This document shows, piece after piece, positions 1 through 5,376 of a DNA stretch of 5,749 nt; position 1 is the first letter of the stretch, and each line of letters begins with the position of its first letter. The notes under the pieces were generated by a model. That model was not told the DNA's origin. It did no database searches and saw nothing but the letters and a program-made list of their open reading frames with translations. The stretch spans positions 1 to 5,749 of the forward strand of contig CAMASZ010000083.1 in assembly GCA_945861125.1 (NCBI GenBank). Reading direction: 5' to 3'. Made by a program: the position numbers and the translations under genes. This DNA is from Rickettsia typhi (GTDB taxonomy: Bacteria; Pseudomonadota; Alphaproteobacteria; Rickettsiales; UBA1997).

Positions 1-582
1 CCAATTCCTAGAGCAGTAAGTGTATATGATATTGAGAAAATCATCAATTCTATTAAACTAGTTTACAATTCTGATAAAAAAAATTCTACTTGGCAAATTA
101 TGCGTGATCTTGCCTTATTGACCTTGATTTATGGTTGCGGATTAAGAATTTCAGAAGCGCTGTCTATTACTAAAAATTCATTAGAAAATAATCGCAATCT
201 TATAATTGAAGGTAAAGGAAAAAAGCAAAGAATAGTTCCTTTATTACCAATAGTAAAAAGAAGAATAGATGAATATATAATAAATTGTCCATATTCTATA
301 GATCATAATCAGCCAATTTTTATTTCTCTTACCGGTAAAAAATATGATGGAAGAACTTTTAGATATTTAATTTCTAGAATTAGAAAGTTATTAAATCTTT
401 CAGAAGATATAACTCCTCACTCATTTCGACATTCATTTGCAACACATTTACTTGAGGCTGGCGGAGATCTAAGAACAATTCAGGAGCTTTTAGGTCATGA
501 AAATCTATCAACAACGCAGAGATATACTAAGGTTGACAAATCAAGAATATTAAGTGTTTATGAAAGATTTACTAAAAGATAG
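1..582 (+). CDS. xerC: Tyrosine recombinase XerC, C-terminal catalytic part (5' end outside window)
   Basis: This frame is open from the first base, so the gene begins upstream; the ATG at position 100 is internal. About 193 residues are visible, which is essentially the catalytic domain of a family of about 300 residues. The N-terminal core-binding domain is missing. All catalytic residues of the tyrosine recombinase family can be seen: Arg in GCGLRISEAL (codon at 145), Lys in GKGKKQR (214), His and Arg in PHSFRHSFATHLL (418 and 427), His in LLGHENLSTTQRY (496) and the nucleophile Tyr (523). Xer proteins resolve chromosome dimers at dif with FtsK. The GCGLRISEAL form and the TTQRYTKVD ending favour alphaproteobacterial XerC over XerD or a phage integrase, but this is judged from memory. 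No att-like repeats or phage genes are nearby, so a housekeeping role is preferred. The stop is TAG, 13 bases from the convergent skp stop. Confidence 0.88.
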   Translation, partial: PIPRAVSVYDIEKIINSIKLVYNSDKKNSTWQIMRDLALLTLIYGCGLRISEALSITKNSLENNRNLIIEGKGKKQRIVPLLPIVKRRIDEYIINCPYSIDHNQPIFISLTGKKYDGRTFRYLISRIRKLLNLSEDITPHSFRHSFATHLLEAGGDLRTIQELLGHENLSTTQRYTKVDKSRILSVYERFTKR

Positions 583-599
583 TTTTGCTAAAAAACTAT
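579..599. terminator. Inverted repeat between convergent xerC and skp, possible bidirectional terminator
   Basis: The arms ATAGTTTT (579-586) and AAAACTAT (592-599) form a perfect 8-bp stem with a 5-base loop. Each arm contains the TAG stop of one of the two converging genes: xerC at 580-582, and skp at 596-598 on the minus strand. The T-rich part lies inside the stem and there is no clear T-run after it on either strand, so it is a weak intrinsic terminator at best. The position between two converging genes is the main support. Confidence 0.35.
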
Positions 600-1135
600 T
601 CAAATTTAACTTCAACCTTTTTAATTGATTTATTTAATCTAGACAAAACTTCACTAGTAATTTCTAGCTCATCATTGTAATGAAGAGTTTGAGAAGATGG
701 AATAATGATTTCATAGCCTTTTTCTTTGGCAATTTGTGTAATAATTGATTTTATCTTATCATTTACCTTGCTCATAGCTTCCATTGAAGCTTTTTTAAGA
801 CTGTTTTGTTTTTTATCAACAAATGTTTTTAATTCATCAATCTTTTTATCAAAGTTTTCAGATTCTTTTTCAAAGGCTTCTTGAGATAAAATACTTTTCT
901 TTGATTCAATTTTCTTTTGTTCTTTTTCTAATTTGTCTTGTTTTTCAGATACTTCTTTTTGGTATTCATCTTGTTTTTTAGTAATTTTAGCTTGGATGTC
1001 TCTCATTGCATATGATTCTTTTATTATCTGATCAACATCAAGAACTGCAATTACTCCAGCTTTTGATTCAATGCTAAATAAAATTGTTGTCCAAAATATT
1101 AGGTTTAACAATAACAAAGAAGTTTTATTTTTCAT
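596..1135 (-). CDS. skp: Skp/OmpH-family periplasmic outer-membrane-protein chaperone
   Basis: This is a 179-residue protein with a clear Sec signal peptide: basic start MKNK, a hydrophobic stretch at residues 5-22, and a likely signal peptidase I site after SKA (residue 26), leaving a mature protein starting GVIAVLDVDQII. The GVIAVLD-type strand followed by a long Lys/Glu/Gln-rich helical hairpin (about residues 40-130) and a C-terminal return to beta strand (KGYEIIIPSS) is the Skp/OmpH plan. The length is typical of the family. Skp trimers hold unfolded outer-membrane proteins in the periplasm and pass them to the Bam complex. The start ATG at 1133-1135 puts the signal peptide exactly at the N-terminus; no Shine-Dalgarno is visible. 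In many proteobacteria skp sits between bamA and lpxD, but here it stands alone between convergent xerC and divergent folE. A second OmpH-like paralog elsewhere in the genome cannot be excluded. Confidence 0.85.
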   Translation of the reverse strand: MKNKTSLLLLNLIFWTTILFSIESKAGVIAVLDVDQIIKESYAMRDIQAKITKKQDEYQKEVSEKQDKLEKEQKKIESKKSILSQEAFEKESENFDKKIDELKTFVDKKQNSLKKASMEAMSKVNDKIKSIITQIAKEKGYEIIIPSSQTLHYNDELEITSEVLSRLNKSIKKVEVKFE

Positions 1136-1163
1136 AAATGAGATAATAAATTGATGATTAATT

Positions 1164-1192
1164 ATTTAATATTTAGCTAGGATTGTAATCAA
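1164..1192 (-). promoter_or_regulatory. Candidate skp promoter
   Basis: On the minus strand, TTGATT (1187-1192) and TTAAAT (1164-1169) are separated by 17 bases, with four of six matches to each sigma70 consensus box. It lies about 30 bases before the skp start. In DNA this AT-rich, such matches arise easily, so this is only a candidate. Confidence 0.25.
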
Positions 1193-1204
1193 AGCTAATT
1201 TGAA

Positions 1205-1233
1205 TTTACAAAAGTTTGTGTTTAGATTATACT
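1205..1233 (+). promoter_or_regulatory. Candidate sigma70-type promoter for the folE operon
   Basis: TTTACA (1205-1210) and TATACT (1228-1233) are spaced by exactly 17 bases, each matching five of six consensus positions. This is the best promoter match I found in the divergent region. Transcription would start near 1240, giving an mRNA leader of about 175 bases before the folE ATG and placing the large inverted repeat at 1258-1320 inside that leader. A perfect TATAAT on the opposite strand (1226-1231) overlaps this -10 box. Confidence 0.45.
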
Positions 1234-1257
1234 AAAAATAACTTTGTGGGGATCCTC

Positions 1258-1320
1258 ATATACCAAAGACTTTAATTTTTTGAATACAAAATGTTCAACT
1301 TTGAAAAGTCTTAGGTATAT
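1258..1320. repeat. Long imperfect inverted repeat in the folE leader region
   Basis: ATATACC (1258-1264) pairs with GGTATAT (1314-1320) and AAGACTTT (1266-1273) pairs with AAAGTCTT (1305-1312). One A-A mismatch (1265/1313) interrupts an otherwise perfect 16-position stem. The 31-base loop contains a smaller repeat, TTGAA (1280-1284) with TTCAA (1294-1298). The long stem is not followed by a T-run and no plus-strand gene ends upstream, so it is not an ordinary gene-end terminator. It could be a structured mRNA leader, a small RNA, or a dispersed palindromic repeat. I recognise no known riboswitch or RNA family in it. Confidence 0.6.
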
Positions 1321-1350
1321 TTGAAAAAAATAGTTAATAAACTTTACAAT
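1321..1350 (+). promoter_or_regulatory. Alternative weaker promoter candidate close to folE
   Basis: TTGAAA (1321-1326) and TACAAT (1345-1350) are 18 bases apart. A perfect TATAAT also lies at 1369-1374, but its best -35-like box (TTTACA at 1343-1348) is 20 bases away, which is too long for a standard promoter. Either could start a short leader lacking the large inverted repeat. Chance matches are expected in this AT-rich stretch. Confidence 0.2.
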
Positions 1351-1373
1351 GCAAGTTTAAGTTAATAATATAA

Positions 1374-1392
1374 TTTAAAGCAAGTCTTTAAA
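1374..1392. repeat. Small perfect hairpin upstream of folE
   Basis: TTTAAAG (1374-1380) and CTTTAAA (1386-1392) form a 7-bp stem with loop CAAGT, ending 24 bases before the folE ATG. It could affect ribosome access or bind a dimeric regulator. The AT-rich composition makes a chance origin possible. Confidence 0.3.
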
Positions 1393-1416
1393 CAATTTTC
1401 AATTTAATAAAATATA

Positions 1417-2010
1417 ATGAAAAAAATTAATACTCCTTCTAGAGAAGAGGCTGAAAAAGCAGTTAGAACCCTTATAGCATGGGCAGGAGATAATCCTAAC
1501 AGAGAAGGTTTAATTGAAACTCCAAAAAGAGTTGTTAATGCTTATCTAGATTTTTTCTCTGGGTATAAAGAAGATCCAAAAAAGATTTTGGGAAAAACCT
1601 TTGAAGAAATTGAGGGTTACAACGATATTGTTCTAGTTAAAAATATTCGTATGGAATCTCATTGTGAGCATCACATGGTTCCTTTTATTGGAAGTGCTCA
1701 TATAGCTTATATTCCTAATAAAAAAATCGTTGGTATTAGTAAATTAGCTCGTTTGGTTGATATCTTTGCCAAAAGACTACAAACTCAAGAAATATTAACA
1801 TCCCAAATAGCTAATACTATAAATGAAGCTTTGAAGCCAAAAGGTGTAGCAGTTTTAATTGATGCTAAACATCAATGTATGACAACTAGGGGTATACACA
1901 AGGTTAATTCTTCAACTGTAACCACAACTTTTTTAGGTGATTTTAAAAAAGATTCCAAGCTTGAAGACAGGTTTTTGGCGATGATAAATGTTAAGTTGCA
2001 AGAATGTTAA
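1417..2010 (+). CDS. folE: GTP cyclohydrolase I (FolE)
   Basis: FolE converts GTP to 7,8-dihydroneopterin triphosphate in the cytosol, the first step of folate synthesis and also an entry to queuosine in many bacteria. The 197-residue length fits the family. Visible hallmarks are the N-terminal REGLIETPKRV box (residues 29-39), the SHCEHH motif with zinc ligands Cys83 and His86 and catalytic His85, the GISKLARLVD stretch (106-115) with the substrate-contacting Ser-Lys pair, and HQCMTTRG (152-159) with His152, zinc ligand Cys154 and Arg158. These are assigned by comparison with the E. coli enzyme. All key residues are present, so it should be active as a zinc enzyme of the homodecamer-forming type. 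Similarity to alphaproteobacterial FolE is high along the chain. It is the first gene of the plus-strand run. No Shine-Dalgarno is seen before the ATG, only an A/T-rich stretch. Confidence 0.97.
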   Translation: MKKINTPSREEAEKAVRTLIAWAGDNPNREGLIETPKRVVNAYLDFFSGYKEDPKKILGKTFEEIEGYNDIVLVKNIRMESHCEHHMVPFIGSAHIAYIPNKKIVGISKLARLVDIFAKRLQTQEILTSQIANTINEALKPKGVAVLIDAKHQCMTTRGIHKVNSSTVTTTFLGDFKKDSKLEDRFLAMINVKLQEC

Positions 2011-2603
2011 TAACATCAAATTGTCCAATAATTTTGGCATCAACATCTAAAATTAGAAAAAAACTTTTAAAACAACTTGCTCTAAAATTCTCGATTCAAA
2101 AACCATTATTTGATGAAGATCATGAAAAAAAATATTTAAAAAATCTTTCGTGTAAGCAGTTATCAATGTACTTGGCAACTCAAAAAGCATTATCAATAAG
2201 TCAAAAATTTCCTGATGCCATAATAATAGGATCTGATCAGGTTTGTGAATTTGAAAATGAACCAATATCAAAATCGAAAAGCTTTCAAGAGGCAATTTCT
2301 CAATTAAAAAAATTTAATGGTAAAACACATTATCAAAACAATTCTGTAGTAATTGTAAAAAATAACAAAGTTATTTTTAAGAATTTCTCTAAAGTAAAAA
2401 TTAAGATGCGAAAATTAACAGAATCTGAAATAAAAAAATACGTAGATATTGATAAATCATGGGGCTGTGCAGGAAGTTATAAATATGAATCAATGGCTCA
2501 ACATCTATTTGAGAAGGTTGAAGGTGATTACTTTTCTGTTTTAGGAATTGCAATTCAACCTTTGCTTAACTTTTTATATAAAAACAAAATAATTAAATTT
2601 TAA
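2004..2603 (+). CDS. maf: Maf/YceF-family nucleotide pyrophosphatase
   Basis: Maf proteins are cytosolic nucleotide pyrophosphatases that hydrolyse non-canonical or modified NTPs to NMPs. This 199-residue protein has the N-terminal ILASTSKIRKKLL box (residues 10-22), IIGSDQVC (74-81) with the presumed catalytic Asp78, and GCAGSYKYE (154-162) followed by LFEKVEGDYFSVLGI. The SDQVC and CAGS-x-K-x-E forms resemble the YceF branch, whose E. coli member prefers 7-methyl-GTP, rather than the dTTP/UTP branch. Substrate preference is therefore an inference. The ATG overlaps the end of folE by 7 bases and no good Shine-Dalgarno is seen, which suggests translational coupling. Pairing with a GTP-consuming enzyme may or may not be meaningful. 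It is rich in Lys and Ile, as expected from the base composition, and no truncation is seen. Confidence 0.9.
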   Translation: MLITSNCPIILASTSKIRKKLLKQLALKFSIQKPLFDEDHEKKYLKNLSCKQLSMYLATQKALSISQKFPDAIIIGSDQVCEFENEPISKSKSFQEAISQLKKFNGKTHYQNNSVVIVKNNKVIFKNFSKVKIKMRKLTESEIKKYVDIDKSWGCAGSYKYESMAQHLFEKVEGDYFSVLGIAIQPLLNFLYKNKIIKF

Positions 2604-2604
2604 C

Positions 2605-3324
2605 ATGGATATTCTTACCTACGACGTTTTATTTAGCTTCATAACTTTAACTTTTTTAGAGATAGTTCTCGGAATTGATAATCTAATTTTTATCGCTATT
2701 GTCGTTGCAAAATTACCATTGAAAAAACGAAAATTAGCAAGAGTAATAGGTCTATCATTAGCTTTTATAATCAGAATAATAATGTTATTCACAATATCTT
2801 GGGTAATGAGTTTGACTGATCCTTTATTTTATATTAAAGAAGTTGGATTTTCGTTTAAAAACTTTTTATTAATATTTGGCGGATTATTTTTAATAATTAA
2901 AAGTGCTTGGGAAATAGTTAGTGATGTATTATTTGGCATACATCAATCAAAAGAAGAAAAAAAAGTTAATACTACTAAAAATATGATGTCAGCAATATTG
3001 CAAATTGCTTTGATTGATTTTGTTTTTTCGTTTGATTCAATAATAACTGCGGTCGGCATGACTAGTAATATTCCAGTAATAGTATCAGCAATAGTCATTT
3101 CAATGATAGTAATGCTTTTGGCTGCTGAAAAAATTAGTTACTTTTTACATAATTATCCTTCTTTGAAAATTGTAGCTTTGGCTTTTATTTTTATGATTGG
3201 AATAATACTTCTTGCAGATGGATTCCATATAGAAATTTCTAAAGCCTATCTTTATTTTTCATTATTTTTTACAATGGCTGTTGAATTTCTCAATATCGTT
3301 GCAAGAAGAAGACACAGTAAATAA
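2605..3324 (+). CDS. TerC-family integral membrane protein
   Basis: This is a 239-residue inner-membrane protein with about seven hydrophobic segments. It carries the two TerC signatures: EIVLGIDN in the first membrane helix (residues 19-26) and a second acidic motif around Asp138, Phe-Ser-Phe and Asp144 (133-145). It also has a conserved late segment with Asp205. The acidic residues inside membrane helices suggest cation handling. Relatives such as Alx/MntP-like and YceF/YkoY-type TerC proteins have been linked to manganese export or loading of secreted metalloenzymes, while the family name comes from tellurite resistance plasmids. No other ter genes are present, so a tellurite role is unlikely. 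It starts one base after the maf stop with no Shine-Dalgarno, consistent with coupling. The region at about residues 111-127 (charged, Lys/Glu) is a likely soluble loop splitting the two halves. Confidence 0.92.
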   Translation: MDILTYDVLFSFITLTFLEIVLGIDNLIFIAIVVAKLPLKKRKLARVIGLSLAFIIRIIMLFTISWVMSLTDPLFYIKEVGFSFKNFLLIFGGLFLIIKSAWEIVSDVLFGIHQSKEEKKVNTTKNMMSAILQIALIDFVFSFDSIITAVGMTSNIPVIVSAIVISMIVMLLAAEKISYFLHNYPSLKIVALAFIFMIGIILLADGFHIEISKAYLYFSLFFTMAVEFLNIVARRRHSK

Positions 3325-3336
3325 GGTACAATAAAT

Positions 3337-4602
3337 ATGACAAAACAATCAATAGCTGTAATTGGTTCTGGTATATCTGGCTTATCTTCTGCGTATTTTT
3401 TATCTGAAAAATATCAGGTAAAATTATATGAAAAAAATGATTATTTAGGCGGACATTCTAATACCGTTAAAATTAACTATCTTGGTAATCAAATAGCGGT
3501 TGACACAGGTTTTATTGTTTTTAATCATCAAACCTATCCTAATCTAATAAAATTTTTTGATTTATTAAATGTTAAATCAAAAAAAAGCAATATGTCTTTC
3601 GCGGTTAAAATTATTAATCCAAGTATTGAATATGCTGGAATAAATTTATCTTCAATTTTTGCTCAGAAAAAAAATATATTTAACATTAATTTTTTAAAGA
3701 TGTTGTTTGATATATTAAAATTCAATAAAAAAGCACAACAAATTTTAAATCTAGATTTCCCTCCCTCCTACTCAATAAAAAATCTACTAGATGACCTAAA
3801 TTTAGGAGATTATTTTTGTAAATATTATTTACTACCAATGGCTTCAGCAATATGGAGTTCTACGATTGATAAAATATTAGAATATCCAGCGCTAAGTTTT
3901 ATTAGATTCTTTAAAAATCATGGATTATTAACTATAAGTTCTCAGCCTCAGTGGTATACTGTTGATGGTGGTTCTGTACAATATGTTGAAAAAATTCGAA
4001 GAAAAATATCTGAAGTAAGTCTTCAAGATCCTGTAATTAAGGTTTATAAAAATTCAGATCATAAATTGGTTGTAAAATCAATCAAAAGTGAACAAATATT
4101 CGATTATGTAGTTTTTGCTACCCATAGTGATCAAGCTCTTGAAGTTCTTAACTGCGGAACTGATCAACAAAAAAATATTTTATCAAAATTTTTATATCAA
4201 AAAAATATTGCTATTCTTCACAATGATTCATCTTTAATGCCAAAATCAAAAAAAGCTTGGGCAAGTTGGGTATATAGCAGTGTTAATGGTTCTGAAAAAA
4301 ATGAATTATCAGTAACATATTGGATGAATAATCTTCAAGATATTAATCATAACTATCCTTTATTTGTTACTTTAAATCCAAATCAAGAAATAAAAAAAGA
4401 ACATATTTTTGGCATCTATGAGTACCACCATCCAATATTTGACTCATCTGCAATTGAATCACAAAATGAAATAAACAATATTCAAGGACAAAATAATATT
4501 TATTTTTGTGGAGCTTATCAAAAATATGGTTTTCATGAAGATGGATTGACATCGGCTATCAATGTTATAAAAAAATTAGGAGTTGAATTACCGTGGCAAT
4601 AA
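3337..4602 (+). CDS. FAD/NAD(P)-binding amine-oxidase-like oxidoreductase (COG2907 type)
   Basis: The 421-residue protein starts with a Rossmann dinucleotide-binding fold: AVIGSGISGL (residues 7-16, GxGxxG), an acidic residue ending the second strand (Glu32 in LYEKN) and YLGGHSNTV (36-44), the amine-oxidase/phytoene-desaturase-like FAD motif. The C-terminus (386-421) contains FCGAYQKYGFHEDGLTSAI, which I recognise as typical of COG2907 proteins encoded beside DUF1365 and Cfa-like genes; it supplies the second FAD-contacting region. The substrate is unproven; acyl chains of membrane lipids are the usual guess because of the neighbours. There is no signal peptide and no obvious membrane anchor. 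The start at 3337 puts the Rossmann strand at the expected distance. An AAGG (3323-3326) lies 10 bases before it, and the gap from the TerC-family gene is 12 bases. Squalene or carotenoid desaturases share the fold but not this C-terminus. Confidence 0.9.
   Translation: MTKQSIAVIGSGISGLSSAYFLSEKYQVKLYEKNDYLGGHSNTVKINYLGNQIAVDTGFIVFNHQTYPNLIKFFDLLNVKSKKSNMSFAVKIINPSIEYAGINLSSIFAQKKNIFNINFLKMLFDILKFNKKAQQILNLDFPPSYSIKNLLDDLNLGDYFCKYYLLPMASAIWSSTIDKILEYPALSFIRFFKNHGLLTISSQPQWYTVDGGSVQYVEKIRRKISEVSLQDPVIKVYKNSDHKLVVKSIKSEQIFDYVVFATHSDQALEVLNCGTDQQKNILSKFLYQKNIAILHNDSSLMPKSKKAWASWVYSSVNGSEKNELSVTYWMNNLQDINHNYPLFVTLNPNQEIKKEHIFGIYEYHHPIFDSSAIESQNEINNIQGQNNIYFCGAYQKYGFHEDGLTSAINVIKKLGVELPWQ
4578..4582 (+). 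promoter_or_regulatory. Shine-Dalgarno AGGAG that supports the GTG start of the DUF1365 gene
   Basis: AGGAG lies 10 bases before the GTG at 4593. It is the clearest ribosome binding site in a window where most starts have none, and it lies inside the end of the upstream oxidoreductase gene. Confidence 0.6.
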
Positions 4603-5360
4603 ATGATAGTTTTTTATATTATGCTAAGGTTATGCATAAAAGAATTGATAAGATAGTTAATCAGTTTTTGTATGATGTTTTTTATATTTGTTTTGATATT
4701 TCTAAAATAAATGAAATTAAAAATACTTTTTTTTCAATTAATAAATTTAATATTTTTAGTTTTTATTTCAGAGATCATGCCAATAAAGATAATGAAGATA
4801 TCAATATTTGGATTAAGAAAATTTTACAACAGGAAAAAATTGATCATAAAATAAAAAAAATTTTTTTATTTACGCATCCAAGAGTTTTTGGTTATGTATT
4901 TAATCCGGTAAGTTTTTGGTTTTGTCTTGATAAAAATGAGCGATTAATTTCTGTATTAGCACAAGTTAATAATACATTTAAAGAAAGCCATATTTACTTA
5001 ATAAAAAATAATGATTGTTCGTTGATTACTGAAAATCAATGGTTTGAAGCTAATAAAGAATTTTATGTTTCACCTTTTTATCCTGTCGAAGGAAAATATA
5101 AATTTCGTTTTATTTTTAATGAAAAAAAAATTGCAGTTTGGATAAATTATCACAATAAAGAAAAAACTCTCCTAACTAGCGTTATCACTAATAATAAGCG
5201 AGAGCTAAATAGTTTTAATCTTTTAGTCGCCTTCTTAAAAATTCCTCTTGTTACATTTAAGGTTATTTTTTTGATCCACTACCAAGCCTTAAGATTATTT
5301 TTTAAAAAAGTACAATATTACTCAAAACCACAACAAAAAACTCCAAATTTAACTAAATAA
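4593..5360 (+). CDS. DUF1365 family protein (COG3496)
   Basis: This is a 255-residue protein of a family without an established biochemical activity. Hallmarks seen: an N-terminal box LYYAKVMHKRI (residues 8-18), the central RVFGYVFNPVSFWFCLD (97-113), VNNTFKESH (125-133), EFYVSPFYPVEGKY (156-169), and a hydrophobic C-terminal segment ending IHYQALRLFFKK. The GTG at 4593 is preferred because the next in-frame Met (4632) lies inside the conserved N-terminal box, an in-frame TGA lies just upstream at 4584-4586, and an AGGAG lies 10 bases before the GTG. The gene overlaps the oxidoreductase by 10 bases. Small departures from the family pattern as I remember it are Asn23 where a His is common and Tyr158 where His is common. 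DUF1365 genes recur between COG2907 and Cfa-like genes. In Rhodobacter sphaeroides a DUF1365 protein belongs to the RpoE-ChrR singlet-oxygen response, so a link to membrane lipid modification or stress is plausible but not shown here. Confidence 0.92.
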   Translation: MAINDSFLYYAKVMHKRIDKIVNQFLYDVFYICFDISKINEIKNTFFSINKFNIFSFYFRDHANKDNEDINIWIKKILQQEKIDHKIKKIFLFTHPRVFGYVFNPVSFWFCLDKNERLISVLAQVNNTFKESHIYLIKNNDCSLITENQWFEANKEFYVSPFYPVEGKYKFRFIFNEKKIAVWINYHNKEKTLLTSVITNNKRELNSFNLLVAFLKIPLVTFKVIFLIHYQALRLFFKKVQYYSKPQQKTPNLTK

Positions 5361-5376
5361 TCTTTTTATCTAAACA

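Noticed and set aside
1..582. Phage or integrative-element integrase next to an attachment site
   Set aside because: The motifs fit housekeeping Xer, and no tRNA gene, att-like direct repeat or phage gene is seen nearby.
1291..1314. Seven-codon ATG...TAG frame (MFNFEKS) in the loop and right arm of the large inverted repeat, a possible leader peptide
   Set aside because: There is no Shine-Dalgarno and no run of regulatory codons; a frame this short is easily due to chance.
1240..1330. A tRNA gene, suggested by GTTCAAC at 1293-1299
   Set aside because: No acceptor stem or anticodon arm can be built around it, and the flanking bases do not form a T stem.
2053..2295. Minus-strand open frame of about 80 codons opposite maf
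   Set aside because: It lies entirely antisense to a well-supported gene, has no family-like motif, and is expected by chance in AT-rich coding DNA.
2605..3324. Tellurite resistance locus
   Set aside because: Only the TerC-family protein is present, without TerD-type or other ter genes. Chromosomal TerC proteins alone are usually linked to metal handling.
4367..4552. Minus-strand open frame of about 61 codons opposite the oxidoreductase gene
   Set aside because: It is antisense to the conserved C-terminal region of the oxidoreductase and shows no recognisable domain.
4848..4871. Palindromic A8/T7 tract inside the DUF1365 gene as a terminator or phase-variation site
   Set aside because: The reading frame is intact across it and encodes ordinary Lys/Ile/Phe residues. 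Similar homopolymer runs (for example 5694-5708) are normal at this base composition, and an intragenic site without context is not convincing.
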